NCBI RefSeq assembly: GCF_035506375.1
Contig: NZ_DATJPM010000077.1
Coordinates: 1-64,000, forward strand
Length of the DNA stretch: 64,000 nt
Source of the DNA: Methanocella sp.
GTDB taxonomy: Archaea > Halobacteriota > Methanocellia > Methanocellales > Methanocellaceae
Direction of reading: 5' to 3'
Below, piece after piece: positions 25,086 through 34,361 of this stretch (within the stretch, counting starts at the first letter, position 1; the number at the start of each line of letters is the position of its first letter). Under the pieces are notes generated by a model that saw only the letters and a program-made list of their open reading frames with translations, was not told where the DNA came from and ran no database searches. The position numbers were made by a program, and so were the translations under genes.

Positions 25086-26539
25086 CTCCTCTCCTGTACG
25101 GTCTTTATCCTGGAACCGATAATCTGTCTTATAATATCGATATCTTCTCTGTCGAACGTTTTCAGAATATACAGGGCTAAAAAGTACAGGGCGACCCCAA
25201 CGGCGACGAGAAGAAGCAGGTTTTCGGCGCGGAAGTAAATCAGGAAGCATCCCATCAGCGCGCTCGCGGCCGCAGCCTTAGCTACGACAGCGACGGAGGC
25301 CTTCGAGGGGCCGTAATCGTGTTTGATGCTGACGATGATATATATGGCGAGCTCGATAAACTCCGTGACCGTTATAGCCACAGCCGCTCCCATGTAGCTA
25401 TATGTGGGGATCAACAGAATACAAAGCGCCACATTCAGCACCAGACAGGTGAAAGATATCATCATAGTCGTCCGCTGTTTATTCGATGAGTTCATCAATG
25501 AAATATATACGCTACAGATAAACAGGAAAACTGCAGCCCATATCAATATCTGAAGGACGAATATGGAGTCCGTATACTGGGCATTCGACAATGTATACAT
25601 GATCTTATCCGCAAGGATTGTTGTGCCCACCCCCATCGGTATTGAGATGATGATAATATATTTTAAAAATTTGTCGAAGGCCTTCTTGAACGAGCCCCGG
25701 GACGTTATGAAATACCTCGACATTACAGGGAACAAAGCAGTGGTAAGCACCTGGGGAACGAAGAGGACTGTCATGAACAGGTTAAACGGCGCCTTGAAAA
25801 TGCCTACGTCCCTCCATGAGTGCGTGTACTGGAGCACGATCGTGGCGAACTGGTAATATATGACGCCGAACACGTAAGTAATGCCAAAGGGAAGTGACTC
25901 GGCTATGGAGTCCTTCCAGAAACCTGCGTCGAACTCCAGCCCGGGCATAGTAAATTTCCTGGCGCAGACGGCGATACAATAGACCAGAACGGCCAGGTAT
26001 GCCAGACAATATAGCAGGGAGTACCCGACGACGTCCAGATTGAAGTACGACATCAGGGCCGCCGCGAGCATGGTCAGAACGCTCGTTATCGCCGTCTGGG
26101 CGGATATATACTCCATCCGCTCGTACGCCTGGAATATTCCCACGAACAGGCCGGTCAGAATATTAAAAATTACCGAAAGCGCAACGATGAATACGACATA
26201 GCGAGCCTCGACGGGGATGAGCCCGATGTATGCGGCAGTATAGATGCCCGCAAGCACGATCACGGCGAAGACCAGCCGGATCAGTAAAAAATTCGAGAGG
26301 TACCTGTGCGCCTGAGACTTGTCACGCGACACCTCGCGGGAGGCAAGCGTTCCAAGCCCGAGGTCCATAAACGAGCAGATGATCGTATTTAGAGAGGTGG
26401 CGTAGCCGAACAGCCCGTATCCGGTCGACTGGAGGCCTGTCGTCGTGAGCTTCATGCTTATGATGCCGGTGACTACCAAAATGGCCTGCGCAATGGTGAG
26501 ATAAATAGCATTCTTCGCAACCGTCATTGCATCGCTCAT
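25082..26539 (-). CDS. Polysaccharide/oligosaccharide flippase (Wzx/RfbX-like)
   Basis: 485 residues with about 14 hydrophobic helices, typical of the MOP superfamily. The first helices (LTIAQAILVVTGIISMKLTTTGL and GYGLFGYATSLNTI) and the LGTLASREVSRDK segment match Wzx-type lipid-linked oligosaccharide translocases. It would turn the dolichol-linked glycan to the outer face, where AglB acts. 118 bp separate it from the upstream epimerase gene, so an internal promoter is possible. It is coupled to the downstream GT4 by ATGA. Confidence 0.9.
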   Translation of the reverse strand: MSDAMTVAKNAIYLTIAQAILVVTGIISMKLTTTGLQSTGYGLFGYATSLNTIICSFMDLGLGTLASREVSRDKSQAHRYLSNFLLIRLVFAVIVLAGIYTAAYIGLIPVEARYVVFIVALSVIFNILTGLFVGIFQAYERMEYISAQTAITSVLTMLAAALMSYFNLDVVGYSLLYCLAYLAVLVYCIAVCARKFTMPGLEFDAGFWKDSIAESLPFGITYVFGVIYYQFATIVLQYTHSWRDVGIFKAPFNLFMTVLFVPQVLTTALFPVMSRYFITSRGSFKKAFDKFLKYIIIISIPMGVGTTILADKIMYTLSNAQYTDSIFVLQILIWAAVFLFICSVYISLMNSSNKQRTTMMISFTCLVLNVALCILLIPTYSYMGAAVAITVTEFIELAIYIIVSIKHDYGPSKASVAVVAKAAAASALMGCFLIYFRAENLLLLVAVGVALYFLALYILKTFDREDIDIIRQIIGSRIKTVQERR

Positions 26540-26657
26540 AATGGCCTCGATATATAGCGTATGACAGTACTATAATTTCATTACATATAATGTCATTGAA
26601 AAATCGGAGGGAGCATAATAGGTACACTGGCGCCGCTCAGAAACCTTAAATTTCCCC

Positions 26658-27737
26658 TCACGCGCAGTTCCCATCAACGTTCGAATAACTGGCTCGACTG
26701 TAGATGTCCTCGAGTATCCCCTTTATATCGTACTTATATTCCCATCCCGGGTAGTGCGACCTGAACTTCCTCACGTCGCTGACATACCATATATGGTCCC
26801 CGATACGGTTCGTATCCTGGTAAGTATAGTTGAGCTTTTTACCCGTGATACGCTCGCACATCCCGATGGCCTCGACCATGGAACAGTTCGAATGCCGGCT
26901 GCCGCCCATGTTGTACACTTCCCCGCTTCTCGGATGTTTATAGAACTCCCAGAATGCATTGACCAGGTCATAGCTGTGAATGTTATCGCGGACCTGCTTG
27001 CCCTTATATCCAAGTATGGTGTACGGCTCACCGGTCATGGTACACTTCATCAGGTAGGCCAGGAAGCCGTGGAGCTTCGTAGGGGAGTGCCCCGGCCCGG
27101 TCAGGCATCCGCCCCTGAAACATGCAGTCTTCATGCCAAAATACCGTCCGTACTCCTGTACCATTACGTCCGCGGCCACCTTGGAGGCCCCGAAAAGGCT
27201 GTGCTTGCTGTGGTCAATACTCATCGACTCGTCGATGCCGTGCTCGGCAAAAGGGTGCGACGGGTCCACCTCCCACCGCGTCTCCTGCTCGATCAAGGGG
27301 AGCGTATTGGGCATATCACCATAAACCTTGTTCGTCGAAGTGAATATGAATACGGCATCGGGACAATATCTCCTTGTCGTCTCCAGCATAGTCAGCGTGC
27401 CGTTAGCGTTGACGGTAAAATCTGTGAACGGGTCCTTCGCCGCCCAGTCGTGCGACGGCTGGGCCGCCGTATGGATGACGAGCTCTATGTCGTCCGCGTA
27501 CTTCTTCACTATACGCTCCATGGCGGGCGCATCCCTTATGTCCTCGCTATAATGCTCGTAACCCGGGACCTCCGATTCCAGCCTCTTCTCGCTCCATTCC
27601 GTGGAGGCCTCTTCGCCGAAGAACACCTTTCTCATGTTGTTGTCGATGCCTACGGCCTTAAAGCCCTTTGCCGTAAAAAATCTCACGGCTTCCGAACCGA
27701 TCAGGCCGGCCGAGCCCGTTATTAGCACAGTTTTCAT
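26658..27737 (-). CDS. CDP-paratose 2-epimerase-like NAD-dependent epimerase (copy 1)
   Basis: 359 residues, extended SDR. TGSAGLIGSEAV binds NAD; HTAAQPSHDWAAKDP, STNKVYGD, SKHSLFGASKVAADV and FRGGCLTGPGHSPTKLHGF then GYKGKQVRDNIHS closely follow the CDP-paratose 2-epimerase (tyvelose epimerase) pattern. That enzyme makes the 3,6-dideoxyhexose tyvelose. The upstream CDP-dideoxyhexose enzymes (cytidylyltransferase, CDP-glucose dehydratase, 3-dehydrase) are not in this window, so the true substrate may be another NDP-sugar. 11 nt after the second epimerase gene in the same operon. Confidence 0.88.
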   Translation of the reverse strand: MKTVLITGSAGLIGSEAVRFFTAKGFKAVGIDNNMRKVFFGEEASTEWSEKRLESEVPGYEHYSEDIRDAPAMERIVKKYADDIELVIHTAAQPSHDWAAKDPFTDFTVNANGTLTMLETTRRYCPDAVFIFTSTNKVYGDMPNTLPLIEQETRWEVDPSHPFAEHGIDESMSIDHSKHSLFGASKVAADVMVQEYGRYFGMKTACFRGGCLTGPGHSPTKLHGFLAYLMKCTMTGEPYTILGYKGKQVRDNIHSYDLVNAFWEFYKHPRSGEVYNMGGSRHSNCSMVEAIGMCERITGKKLNYTYQDTNRIGDHIWYVSDVRKFRSHYPGWEYKYDIKGILEDIYSRASYSNVDGNCA

Positions 27738-27748
27738 ATGCTGACCTT

Positions 27749-28807
27749 CTAAGTGAGAATGGGCTTCAGGCTCTCAGAGTTCTCCTCTACCCATTCAGCA
27801 ATATCCCGTATTGTGCGCTCTGAACTTATTTCCGGCTTCCAGCCGGTCTTTCCGGTAACTTTGGCGTTATCCGTTATATAGGTTATGATATCGCCGGGCC
27901 GGTTCTCGGGAACGCCGGAGATCGGTATACGCCGGCCCGTATACTTCTCGCAAAGAGCTGTAAGCTCGCAAAGCGACAGCGATCTCTCGGGGCCCCCTCC
28001 CACGTTATAGACGGCACCGCTATGGTCATCGATCTGCGCCAGCTGTATGCGGAGAAGGCGGTACAGGTCTCTCACATCGATCATATCCCTGACCTGCTTG
28101 CCCTTGCCGCCATACCCGATATACGAGAGAGGCATCCCGTAGTGGTGTCTGGCTACCCAGAGCACAATAACGCCCTGGTCTACTTTGCCCATCTGCCACG
28201 GGCCCGTGATCAGGCCGCAGCGGTTGACGACCGCCTTCAGGCCGTAAGTGTTTACGTACTCCCTGATCAGGAGCTCCGAGCACAGCTTCGTAGCGCCGTA
28301 CAGCGTCCGGGCGCCGTCCAGCGGGAACTCCTCACTGATGCCCCTGGACGATGCGCCCCTTACAGGCTGGTCGTCGAGCAGCTCGAACCGTGTCTCCGTT
28401 TCCCTGACATTCAGGCTATTGATGGTCTCAACGGGATATACACGGCTGGTCGAGAGGAACAGGAACGTCGACGCGCGCTTGCGCGCGAACTCCAGGCAGT
28501 TTACCGTGCCCATGAGGTTCGTGTTGATGAGGTAGTCGGGAGAAGAGCCTATGCCCGCCATCACCGAAGGCTCTGCCGAGCACTCGACCACGGTATCCAC
28601 TTTACCGACGGGCTCAAAGTCCTCCTTATTCCGGATATCGCCGTGTATGAACTCCACACCGTTCTTCCTGAGGCGTCCGATATTCAGCTCGGAGCCCCTG
28701 CGCTTGAGATTGTCCATCGCCACCACCCGGCCGCCGGTATCGTTCTTGAAGGCGATAGCCAGGTTGGAGCCCACAAATCCCGCGCCTCCCGTGACAAGTA
28801 TGTCCAT
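27749..28807 (-). CDS. CDP-paratose 2-epimerase-like NAD-dependent epimerase (copy 2)
   Basis: 352 residues, a distant paralogue of the adjacent gene. TGGAGFVGSNLA binds NAD; ECSAEPSVMAGIG, STSRVYPVE, LYGATKLCSELL with the catalytic Tyr/Lys, NRCGLITGPWQMGKVDQG and GYGGKGKQVRDMIDV are in the same order as in CDP-paratose 2-epimerases. It is complete. Side-by-side paralogues that have diverged this far probably handle different sugars or successive steps. The start codon sits 1 nt after the upstream GT2 stop. Confidence 0.85.
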   Translation of the reverse strand: MDILVTGGAGFVGSNLAIAFKNDTGGRVVAMDNLKRRGSELNIGRLRKNGVEFIHGDIRNKEDFEPVGKVDTVVECSAEPSVMAGIGSSPDYLINTNLMGTVNCLEFARKRASTFLFLSTSRVYPVETINSLNVRETETRFELLDDQPVRGASSRGISEEFPLDGARTLYGATKLCSELLIREYVNTYGLKAVVNRCGLITGPWQMGKVDQGVIVLWVARHHYGMPLSYIGYGGKGKQVRDMIDVRDLYRLLRIQLAQIDDHSGAVYNVGGGPERSLSLCELTALCEKYTGRRIPISGVPENRPGDIITYITDNAKVTGKTGWKPEISSERTIRDIAEWVEENSESLKPILT

Positions 28808-28808
28808 G

Positions 28809-29651
28809 TTAACGCTCCGATACTGCTTTTAATACTCTCCACATACAGTATAGTCCCTGGCGGATGTCGAATAGCGCGAACCGCACGTCCCTTTCCAGGG
28901 CCAGATCCACTGCGGCCATCCTTACGGCTTTTAGCGGCGACGTGCTAAAAATGTAAAGGACGTTCTTCGTTGTAAGGGGCCAGTTGGAATAGTTCCAATT
29001 CCAGCACGCCCTCAGCAGAGACCGGGTGTTATCGGTGCGCAGATGCCAGACGACGGCGTCGGGGGTATATATCAGCGTATAGCCTTTTGCCTTTAACTTC
29101 TCGCCGATGTCCACGTCCTCATAGTTCGTCCTGTATTTTTCATTGAAGAACCCCGCCTTTTCAATGCATGATTTTCTGTAAACGTTATCCGCCCCAAAAA
29201 GAAAATTAGGGTTAAAGGCCTCTTTATCCCCCCAGTTCTGTACCATGTGAGAAGACCGCCACCGGTCAGGCATTGTGTCCCGGTTCTTCTCGAGCAGCTT
29301 CCCGCCGACTCCAGCCACGCGCTCGTCGGTGAAACGCCCCATGATCTTTTCCAGCCAGTCCGGCTGAGGGATACAATCGGCATCGAGCCCGGCCACGAAC
29401 TCGTTCCTGGCGCTCCTGAACCCCGTGTTCCTGCCCGCAGCAAGGCCCTTATTTTTACCGTGATGTACGATCTTCACGGGGTATTTCGATGCGATATCGA
29501 CTGTCCCGTCCGTACAGCCGTCATCCACAATGATAATTTCGTCAGCCTTGTAGGTCTGGGCGAGAATGGCCTGAATGCATTTTTCGATATACCGCTCGGC
29601 ATTATAGCAGGGGACGTAAACAGAAACAGGTGGTCTCTCCAGGGGCTGCAT
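28809..29651 (-). CDS. Glycosyltransferase family 2
   Basis: 280 residues with the GT-A nucleotide-binding start SVYVPCYNAERYIEKCI, VDDGCTDGT, GRNTGFRSAR and LDADCIPQPDW, where the DAD carries the metal-binding acid residues. The C-terminal part has no membrane helix, so it acts at the inner membrane face on nucleotide sugars. It is the first gene of the minus-strand operon that continues with the two epimerases, the flippase and a GT4. It is divergent from the B12 radical SAM gene over an 84-bp AT-rich spacer that must hold both promoters. Sugar specificity unknown. Confidence 0.9.
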   Translation of the reverse strand: MQPLERPPVSVYVPCYNAERYIEKCIQAILAQTYKADEIIIVDDGCTDGTVDIASKYPVKIVHHGKNKGLAAGRNTGFRSARNEFVAGLDADCIPQPDWLEKIMGRFTDERVAGVGGKLLEKNRDTMPDRWRSSHMVQNWGDKEAFNPNFLFGADNVYRKSCIEKAGFFNEKYRTNYEDVDIGEKLKAKGYTLIYTPDAVVWHLRTDNTRSLLRACWNWNYSNWPLTTKNVLYIFSTSPLKAVRMAAVDLALERDVRFALFDIRQGLYCMWRVLKAVSER

Positions 29652-29735
29652 AGTCTTAACTAAAGCTAATAAATCCTATAAATATTATTCCATAAGACAT
29701 AATGGTTATATATCATTATTATCAACCATTGTCGC

Positions 29736-31187
29736 ATGAAGGTCTTCTTAGGGAATGCCCCCTGGAAAAAGGGAAACAGGCTAGGTATTCGAGCCGGGTC
29801 GCGATGGCCGTTCACGGTCGAGTCCACCGGTAAGGTCCCGGGCTATCTGCCTTTCCCATTCTTCCTGGCCTACGCGGCGGCCGTGCTCGAGAAAAACGGC
29901 ATCGAGGTAAGCCTCGTGGACGGTATCGCGGAGGGCATCGATACGGCCGCTTTCATCAACCGGATAAAGCAGTTCGGCGCCGACCTCGTGCTGCTCGAAA
30001 CGTCCACGCCATCGCTATCCGTGGACCTGAGCACGGCCCGGGAGATCAAAGAAGCCTGTGGCTGTCTCGTCGCCCTGAGCGGACCCCATGTCAGCGCCTT
30101 GTTCGCCGACGTGATGAAGAACGACTTTATCGATTTCATCCTCTACGGCGAGTACGAGTATACGCTGCTGGACCTGGCGGAGCACCTGTCGAAGAATAAA
30201 AGTCTCGATGACGTAAAAGGCCTGGTGTACCGTAAGGGCGCCGAGGTCAAAGTGAACGAGCGCCGGCCGCTCATCGAGAACCTGGACGAGCTGCCGTGGC
30301 CCGCCCGGCATTTCCTGCCGATGTATAACTATAACGACGAGTTCGCGGGCATGAAAAAGCCCAACACGCAGATCTGGGCCAGCCGGGGCTGCCCGTACGG
30401 GTGCATCTTTTGCCTCTGGCCGAAGGTGATGTACGGCTCCCGGAAGTACCGGGTCCGCGACCCGAAAAAGGTCGTTGACGAGATGGAATGGCTCATCGGC
30501 GAGTACAAGTTTAATTCCATCTATTTCGACGATGACACTTTCAACATCGGGAAGGACCGCATCATCACGCTCGCCCATGAGATTAAAGCCCGGGGAATCA
30601 ACGTCCCGTGGTCAATTATGGCGAGCTCGACGCCGATGGATCGTGACATGCTGGTGGCTATGAAGGACGCCGGCCTGGTCTCGCTAAAATACGGCGTCGA
30701 ATCGGGCGACCAGGCGATCATCGATGGCATTCACAAGGGGCTGAACCTCGAGAAGCTCAAGGCCATGGTGAAAGAGACCAAGGCGCTGGGCATAAACGTC
30801 CATCTCACTTTCACATTCGGCCTGCCCGGGGAGACGTGGGACTCCGTACGGAAGACGATAGACTTCGCGCTGACCCAGGACCCCGACTCGCTGCAGTTCT
30901 CCATCTGCACGCCGTTCCCCGGGACGGAATACTTTGACCTGGCCGACGGCAAGGGCTTCATCTCGACGAAGGACTGGGACATGTACGACGGCGGGTGCAA
31001 CGCCATCATCCGGACGGAGCACATGACCAGCGCGGAACTGACCGAGGCGTATAAACTGGCGAACGAGACCTGGGAAAGGCATGTTCTCGGCCGGAGGCTC
31101 CGGAGGGACCCCCTGGGGTCGGCTTTCCGGGGCATGGCGCACCCGGTAAGATCGGCACGGCAACTGGCCGGCCTCCTGATAAAATAA
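29736..31187 (+). CDS. B12-binding radical SAM protein
   Basis: 483 residues. Residues 1-150 form a cobalamin-binding-like Rossmann domain (FFLAYAAAVLEKNGIEVSLVDG, LSGPHVS, DFILYGEYE). The radical SAM motif CPYGCIFC has cysteines at 219, 223 and 226. A C-terminal region with PFPGTEYFDLADGKGF follows, as in class B methylases, BchE and related enzymes. These methylate unreactive carbons or rearrange rings, often in hopanoid, antibiotic and lipid pathways. Located between glycosyltransferase genes, it may methylate a sugar or the lipid carrier, but this is inference. GT2 follows 19 nt downstream on the same strand. Confidence 0.9.
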   Translation: MKVFLGNAPWKKGNRLGIRAGSRWPFTVESTGKVPGYLPFPFFLAYAAAVLEKNGIEVSLVDGIAEGIDTAAFINRIKQFGADLVLLETSTPSLSVDLSTAREIKEACGCLVALSGPHVSALFADVMKNDFIDFILYGEYEYTLLDLAEHLSKNKSLDDVKGLVYRKGAEVKVNERRPLIENLDELPWPARHFLPMYNYNDEFAGMKKPNTQIWASRGCPYGCIFCLWPKVMYGSRKYRVRDPKKVVDEMEWLIGEYKFNSIYFDDDTFNIGKDRIITLAHEIKARGINVPWSIMASSTPMDRDMLVAMKDAGLVSLKYGVESGDQAIIDGIHKGLNLEKLKAMVKETKALGINVHLTFTFGLPGETWDSVRKTIDFALTQDPDSLQFSICTPFPGTEYFDLADGKGFISTKDWDMYDGGCNAIIRTEHMTSAELTEAYKLANETWERHVLGRRLRRDPLGSAFRGMAHPVRSARQLAGLLIK

Positions 31188-31206
31188 GGTTTGCCTGGAA
31201 ACGGAC

Positions 31207-32088
31207 ATGGAACCAGCTGTCTTTATCATCCTGCTCAACTGGAATGGCAAGGAAGATACGCTTGCCTGTCTCGGGTCTTTGCAGCGGCTAGACTACCCCT
31301 CGTACCGCATCCTCGTTGCCGATAACGGCTCGATGGACGGCTCTGTGGAGGCCATCCGGTCAGCATTCCCTGGCGTTCGGGTCGTCGAGAATGGCGCCAA
31401 CCTGGGCTTCGCCGGCGGTAACAACATAGCCATCCGGCAAGCCTTGCAGGATGGGGCCGACTATGTCCTTTTGTTGAACAACGACACCGAGGCGGACCCC
31501 GGGTTCCTGTCACGACTGGTCGAAGCTGCGGAATCCGACCCGAACATCGGCATCGCCGGCTCTAAGATCTACTATTATAGCGAGCCAAAGCGCCTCTGGT
31601 ATGCCGGGGGCAGTGTCAACCTCTGGAAAGGCGACACGCATCATATCGGCGAGAACCAGCTCGACGGCGGCCAGTATGACGAGGCGAAGGATACGGATTA
31701 CGTCTCGGGATGCGCCATGCTCATTAAACGCCAGGTTATCGAAGACATCGGCCTGCTGGACGAGAGGATGTTCCTGTATTACGAGGACAGCGACTACTGC
31801 ATGCGGGCTCGCCAGCAGGGGTACCGCGTCGTTTATATCCCCTCGTCGATCGTGTGGCATAAGGTGTCGGGCACGACGGGAAAGATCAAAGACCTACAGC
31901 TCTTTTATGGCACGCGCAATATGCTCCTCTTTGAAAAACGGAATGCAGGGCTGCCAAAGCTGCTCGTGTTCCTGCCGTATTATTTCGGTAAGTTCATCGC
32001 ATACAATGCCGTGGTCGCCCTCGTTCAGGGCCAGACTGCCAGGGCAAGAGTCATCCTGAAAGCGGCCTACGAGGGGCTCGTCCGGTAA
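31207..32088 (+). CDS. Glycosyltransferase family 2, rhamnosyltransferase-like
   Basis: 293 residues. IILLNWNGKEDTLACL, VADNGSMDGSVEAI, ENGANLGFAGGNNIAI and LLNNDTEAD are the classic motifs of WbbL/RfbN-type GT2 enzymes, many of which are rhamnosyltransferases. The presence of a full dTDP-rhamnose pathway in the cluster fits. Cytoplasmic and probably membrane-associated through its C-terminal amphipathic segments. Its 3' end overlaps the convergent GT4 at 32067 by 22 bp, an unusual but clear arrangement; both reading frames retain family length. Confidence 0.9.
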   Translation: MEPAVFIILLNWNGKEDTLACLGSLQRLDYPSYRILVADNGSMDGSVEAIRSAFPGVRVVENGANLGFAGGNNIAIRQALQDGADYVLLLNNDTEADPGFLSRLVEAAESDPNIGIAGSKIYYYSEPKRLWYAGGSVNLWKGDTHHIGENQLDGGQYDEAKDTDYVSGCAMLIKRQVIEDIGLLDERMFLYYEDSDYCMRARQQGYRVVYIPSSIVWHKVSGTTGKIKDLQLFYGTRNMLLFEKRNAGLPKLLVFLPYYFGKFIAYNAVVALVQGQTARARVILKAAYEGLVR

Positions 32089-33191
32089 AAGTCCTCGACC
32101 ATCCGCACGTAGCGCTCCATGACCGCGGACGTATCGAAGGACGGGGCCCGGGCCTTTGCGCTTGCGGCGAGCCGCCCGTATAGTGCCTTATCGTCCATGA
32201 GCGTCCTGATCTTTTTTGCCATCCCTTCTATATCGCCGGACGGGTATGTCAGCCCCGCGTCTCCGGCCGTCTCCGGCATGGCCGCCAGCTCGGGCACGAT
32301 GCACGGCTTACCGGCCGCCATAGCCTCTATGACCGGGACACAGAAACCCTCGTGCCTGCTGGCCGTAGTCCAGGCATCGCAGGCCGCGTAGTAGTCCGGC
32401 AGCTCGCCGTCGGGCACCATCCCGGCGAGGAAAATCCGGCCGTCGAGGCTTAATTGTCCGGCGAGCTTCTCGAGGTTTTCGCGCTCTGGCCCCCCGCCTA
32501 CGATGGCGAGCGCCGCGCTCGGCACTTTCGAGACTGCCATGACGAGCTCGTCGGCGTGCTTGAAATTCACCAGGCGGCCGACGTAAAGCAATAAAAAACG
32601 GTCGCCGATGCCGTACTTATCCCTGACGCGCCGGCCGTTACCATTGGCCATCCGCCTCAGGTCCACGCCCAGGGGCATGACGGCGATCTTCGACTGGCTG
32701 ACGCCCCAGCGCGTAACCTCGTTTTTCATAGAGCGGCTGAACACCTGGACGAGCCCGGAGCGCCTCATGGACCGGATATAGGCCCACTGGCGGACTCCCT
32801 CTAAAAACCGGTCTTTTGCCGTATCCATATAAGGCGCAGGCGTCAGGCCATGGAACGTCCACATTATCTTCAGGTTAGGGTTATATCGCACAGCCAGGTG
32901 ATAGGCGGGCATCGAGCCCAGGTCGGGGTTGACTACTAATAGGACATCATACTTCGAGAGCTCGTGGGCCAGCCTGCGAGTGGCCAGTAGCGCCTGGAGG
33001 TTCGTATCGATGCCGTGGCCGTTGCGGTTCCCGAGAAGGCGCACTTCCACGCCGTCCACCGGGGGTCGCTCGTAGGAGAATGTATACACGGAAACTTTCC
33101 CGAGCTTTCGCAAAGCCGCCGCCGAGGCCATGGTGAAGTTGCCGATGGCGTCCTTCTCGAGCATCCTGGTCGTGACGATCGCCGTATCCAT
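32067..33191 (-). CDS. Glycosyltransferase family 4
   Basis: 374 residues, GT-B fold. The C-terminal half includes LLLYVGRLVNFKHADELV, IVGGGPERENLEKLA and SRHEGFCVPVIEAMAAGKPCIV, the retaining GT4 signature with two Glu residues. The acceptor half starts TAIVTTRMLEKDAIGNF. It lies 3 nt downstream of another GT4 on the same strand, so the two probably add consecutive sugars. Overlaps the 3' end of the opposite GT2 gene. Confidence 0.9.
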   Translation of the reverse strand: MDTAIVTTRMLEKDAIGNFTMASAAALRKLGKVSVYTFSYERPPVDGVEVRLLGNRNGHGIDTNLQALLATRRLAHELSKYDVLLVVNPDLGSMPAYHLAVRYNPNLKIMWTFHGLTPAPYMDTAKDRFLEGVRQWAYIRSMRRSGLVQVFSRSMKNEVTRWGVSQSKIAVMPLGVDLRRMANGNGRRVRDKYGIGDRFLLLYVGRLVNFKHADELVMAVSKVPSAALAIVGGGPERENLEKLAGQLSLDGRIFLAGMVPDGELPDYYAACDAWTTASRHEGFCVPVIEAMAAGKPCIVPELAAMPETAGDAGLTYPSGDIEGMAKKIRTLMDDKALYGRLAASAKARAPSFDTSAVMERYVRMVEDFYRTSPS

Positions 33192-33194
33192 CCT

Positions 33195-34235
33195 CTATTC
33201 CCCGTACACTTTCGCTACTCGGCTTGCGACCTCGTCCCAATCGAGAACGTTCTTCGGCATCCCGTTGAACTGCGCTTCCTGGACGTACTCGGCGAGCCTC
33301 TCGCCGGCGATGGGCACGTCTACTCCTTTACAGGAATCCCCAACGAACTCGGAAAGAGCGGAGCCCCTCGCGACAATGCAGGGCACGCCAGCCGTGAGCG
33401 CCTCGGCGACCGTTATCCCGTACGCCTCGGCCGTGGACAGCATGACGAACACGTCCGCCGTGGCGTACCACCTCAGTAGATCAGCCCGCGACTGGTCCGC
33501 CATGAAGCCCACCTTGTCCTTTACGCCGTAACTGACGGCCTCATTCACCAAGGCTTCTTTGTACGGCCCTTTGCCTATGACGAGCAGCCTATAAAAAGGA
33601 AGGAACGGCATGGCCCGGATGGCGTACTGGACGCCCTTATACTCCTCCAGCCGGCCCACGTATAATATTACTTTGAGGCCCTTGGGGAAGGGCTCCAGGC
33701 CCTTGAACTCGGCCTTGTTGACGCCGTTAGGGATGACGACTGCTTTGCCGTCGCATTTAAAGTCCCGGCAGACGAGGCTTTTCTCAAATTCGGAGACGCA
33801 GATGACGCGGTCCGCCATCTCGAAGATGCGCTTTCCGAAATAGGCGTAGGGCTTTAATAACAGGTTCCTGAGGGGCGTGTGGCCCCTGCCATGATAATGG
33901 GGGGTGAAAACGAACTTCGGGGCCTTCGACGCTGCGGCGGACAGTGCAGGGAATGCATGGTAGCCGTGCGCGTGCACAACGTCGAACTCCGCCTTTTTCA
34001 TGTATGAGTGAAGCCCGGGCGACAGGTAATAGGCGTCGCCAGGGGCGAATGCCGGAAACCGTACGGCATTAACGCCGTCGATCGCCTCGCTCTTCGGCAG
34101 CCGGCCCGAGGGGTCGGTCGAAAGTACCGTGACCTCATGGCCCATGCGCAATAGCCGTTTGCTTAATTCCTCCACGTGCGTCTCGACGCCGCCGATGTAA
34201 GGCCTGTATCGCGGGCATACCTGTGCAATTCTCAT
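33195..34235 (-). CDS. Glycosyltransferase family 4
   Basis: 346 residues. The N-terminus IAQVCPRYRPYIGGVETHVEELSKRL is a textbook GT4 acceptor-domain start with a glycine-rich loop. Later come YVGRLEEYKGVQYAIRAM and STAEAYGITVAEALTAGVPCI. It should be a retaining cytoplasmic transferase using an NDP-sugar. It starts the two-gene minus-strand unit. The 126-bp spacer to the divergent gene at 34362 is AT-rich (TTATTTATAT) and carries the promoters. Confidence 0.9.
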   Translation of the reverse strand: MRIAQVCPRYRPYIGGVETHVEELSKRLLRMGHEVTVLSTDPSGRLPKSEAIDGVNAVRFPAFAPGDAYYLSPGLHSYMKKAEFDVVHAHGYHAFPALSAAASKAPKFVFTPHYHGRGHTPLRNLLLKPYAYFGKRIFEMADRVICVSEFEKSLVCRDFKCDGKAVVIPNGVNKAEFKGLEPFPKGLKVILYVGRLEEYKGVQYAIRAMPFLPFYRLLVIGKGPYKEALVNEAVSYGVKDKVGFMADQSRADLLRWYATADVFVMLSTAEAYGITVAEALTAGVPCIVARGSALSEFVGDSCKGVDVPIAGERLAEYVQEAQFNGMPKNVLDWDEVASRVAKVYGE

Positions 34236-34361
34236 CCGAAGCCTCGACTACTGGCTAACCATTATACGGCGCCCATAAATATATTTTCTTGAGGCTTGCG
34301 CTACCCTGCTGTAATATAGTTATTTATATCGGCAGGATGGATAGACGCCTTTATATCGCCT

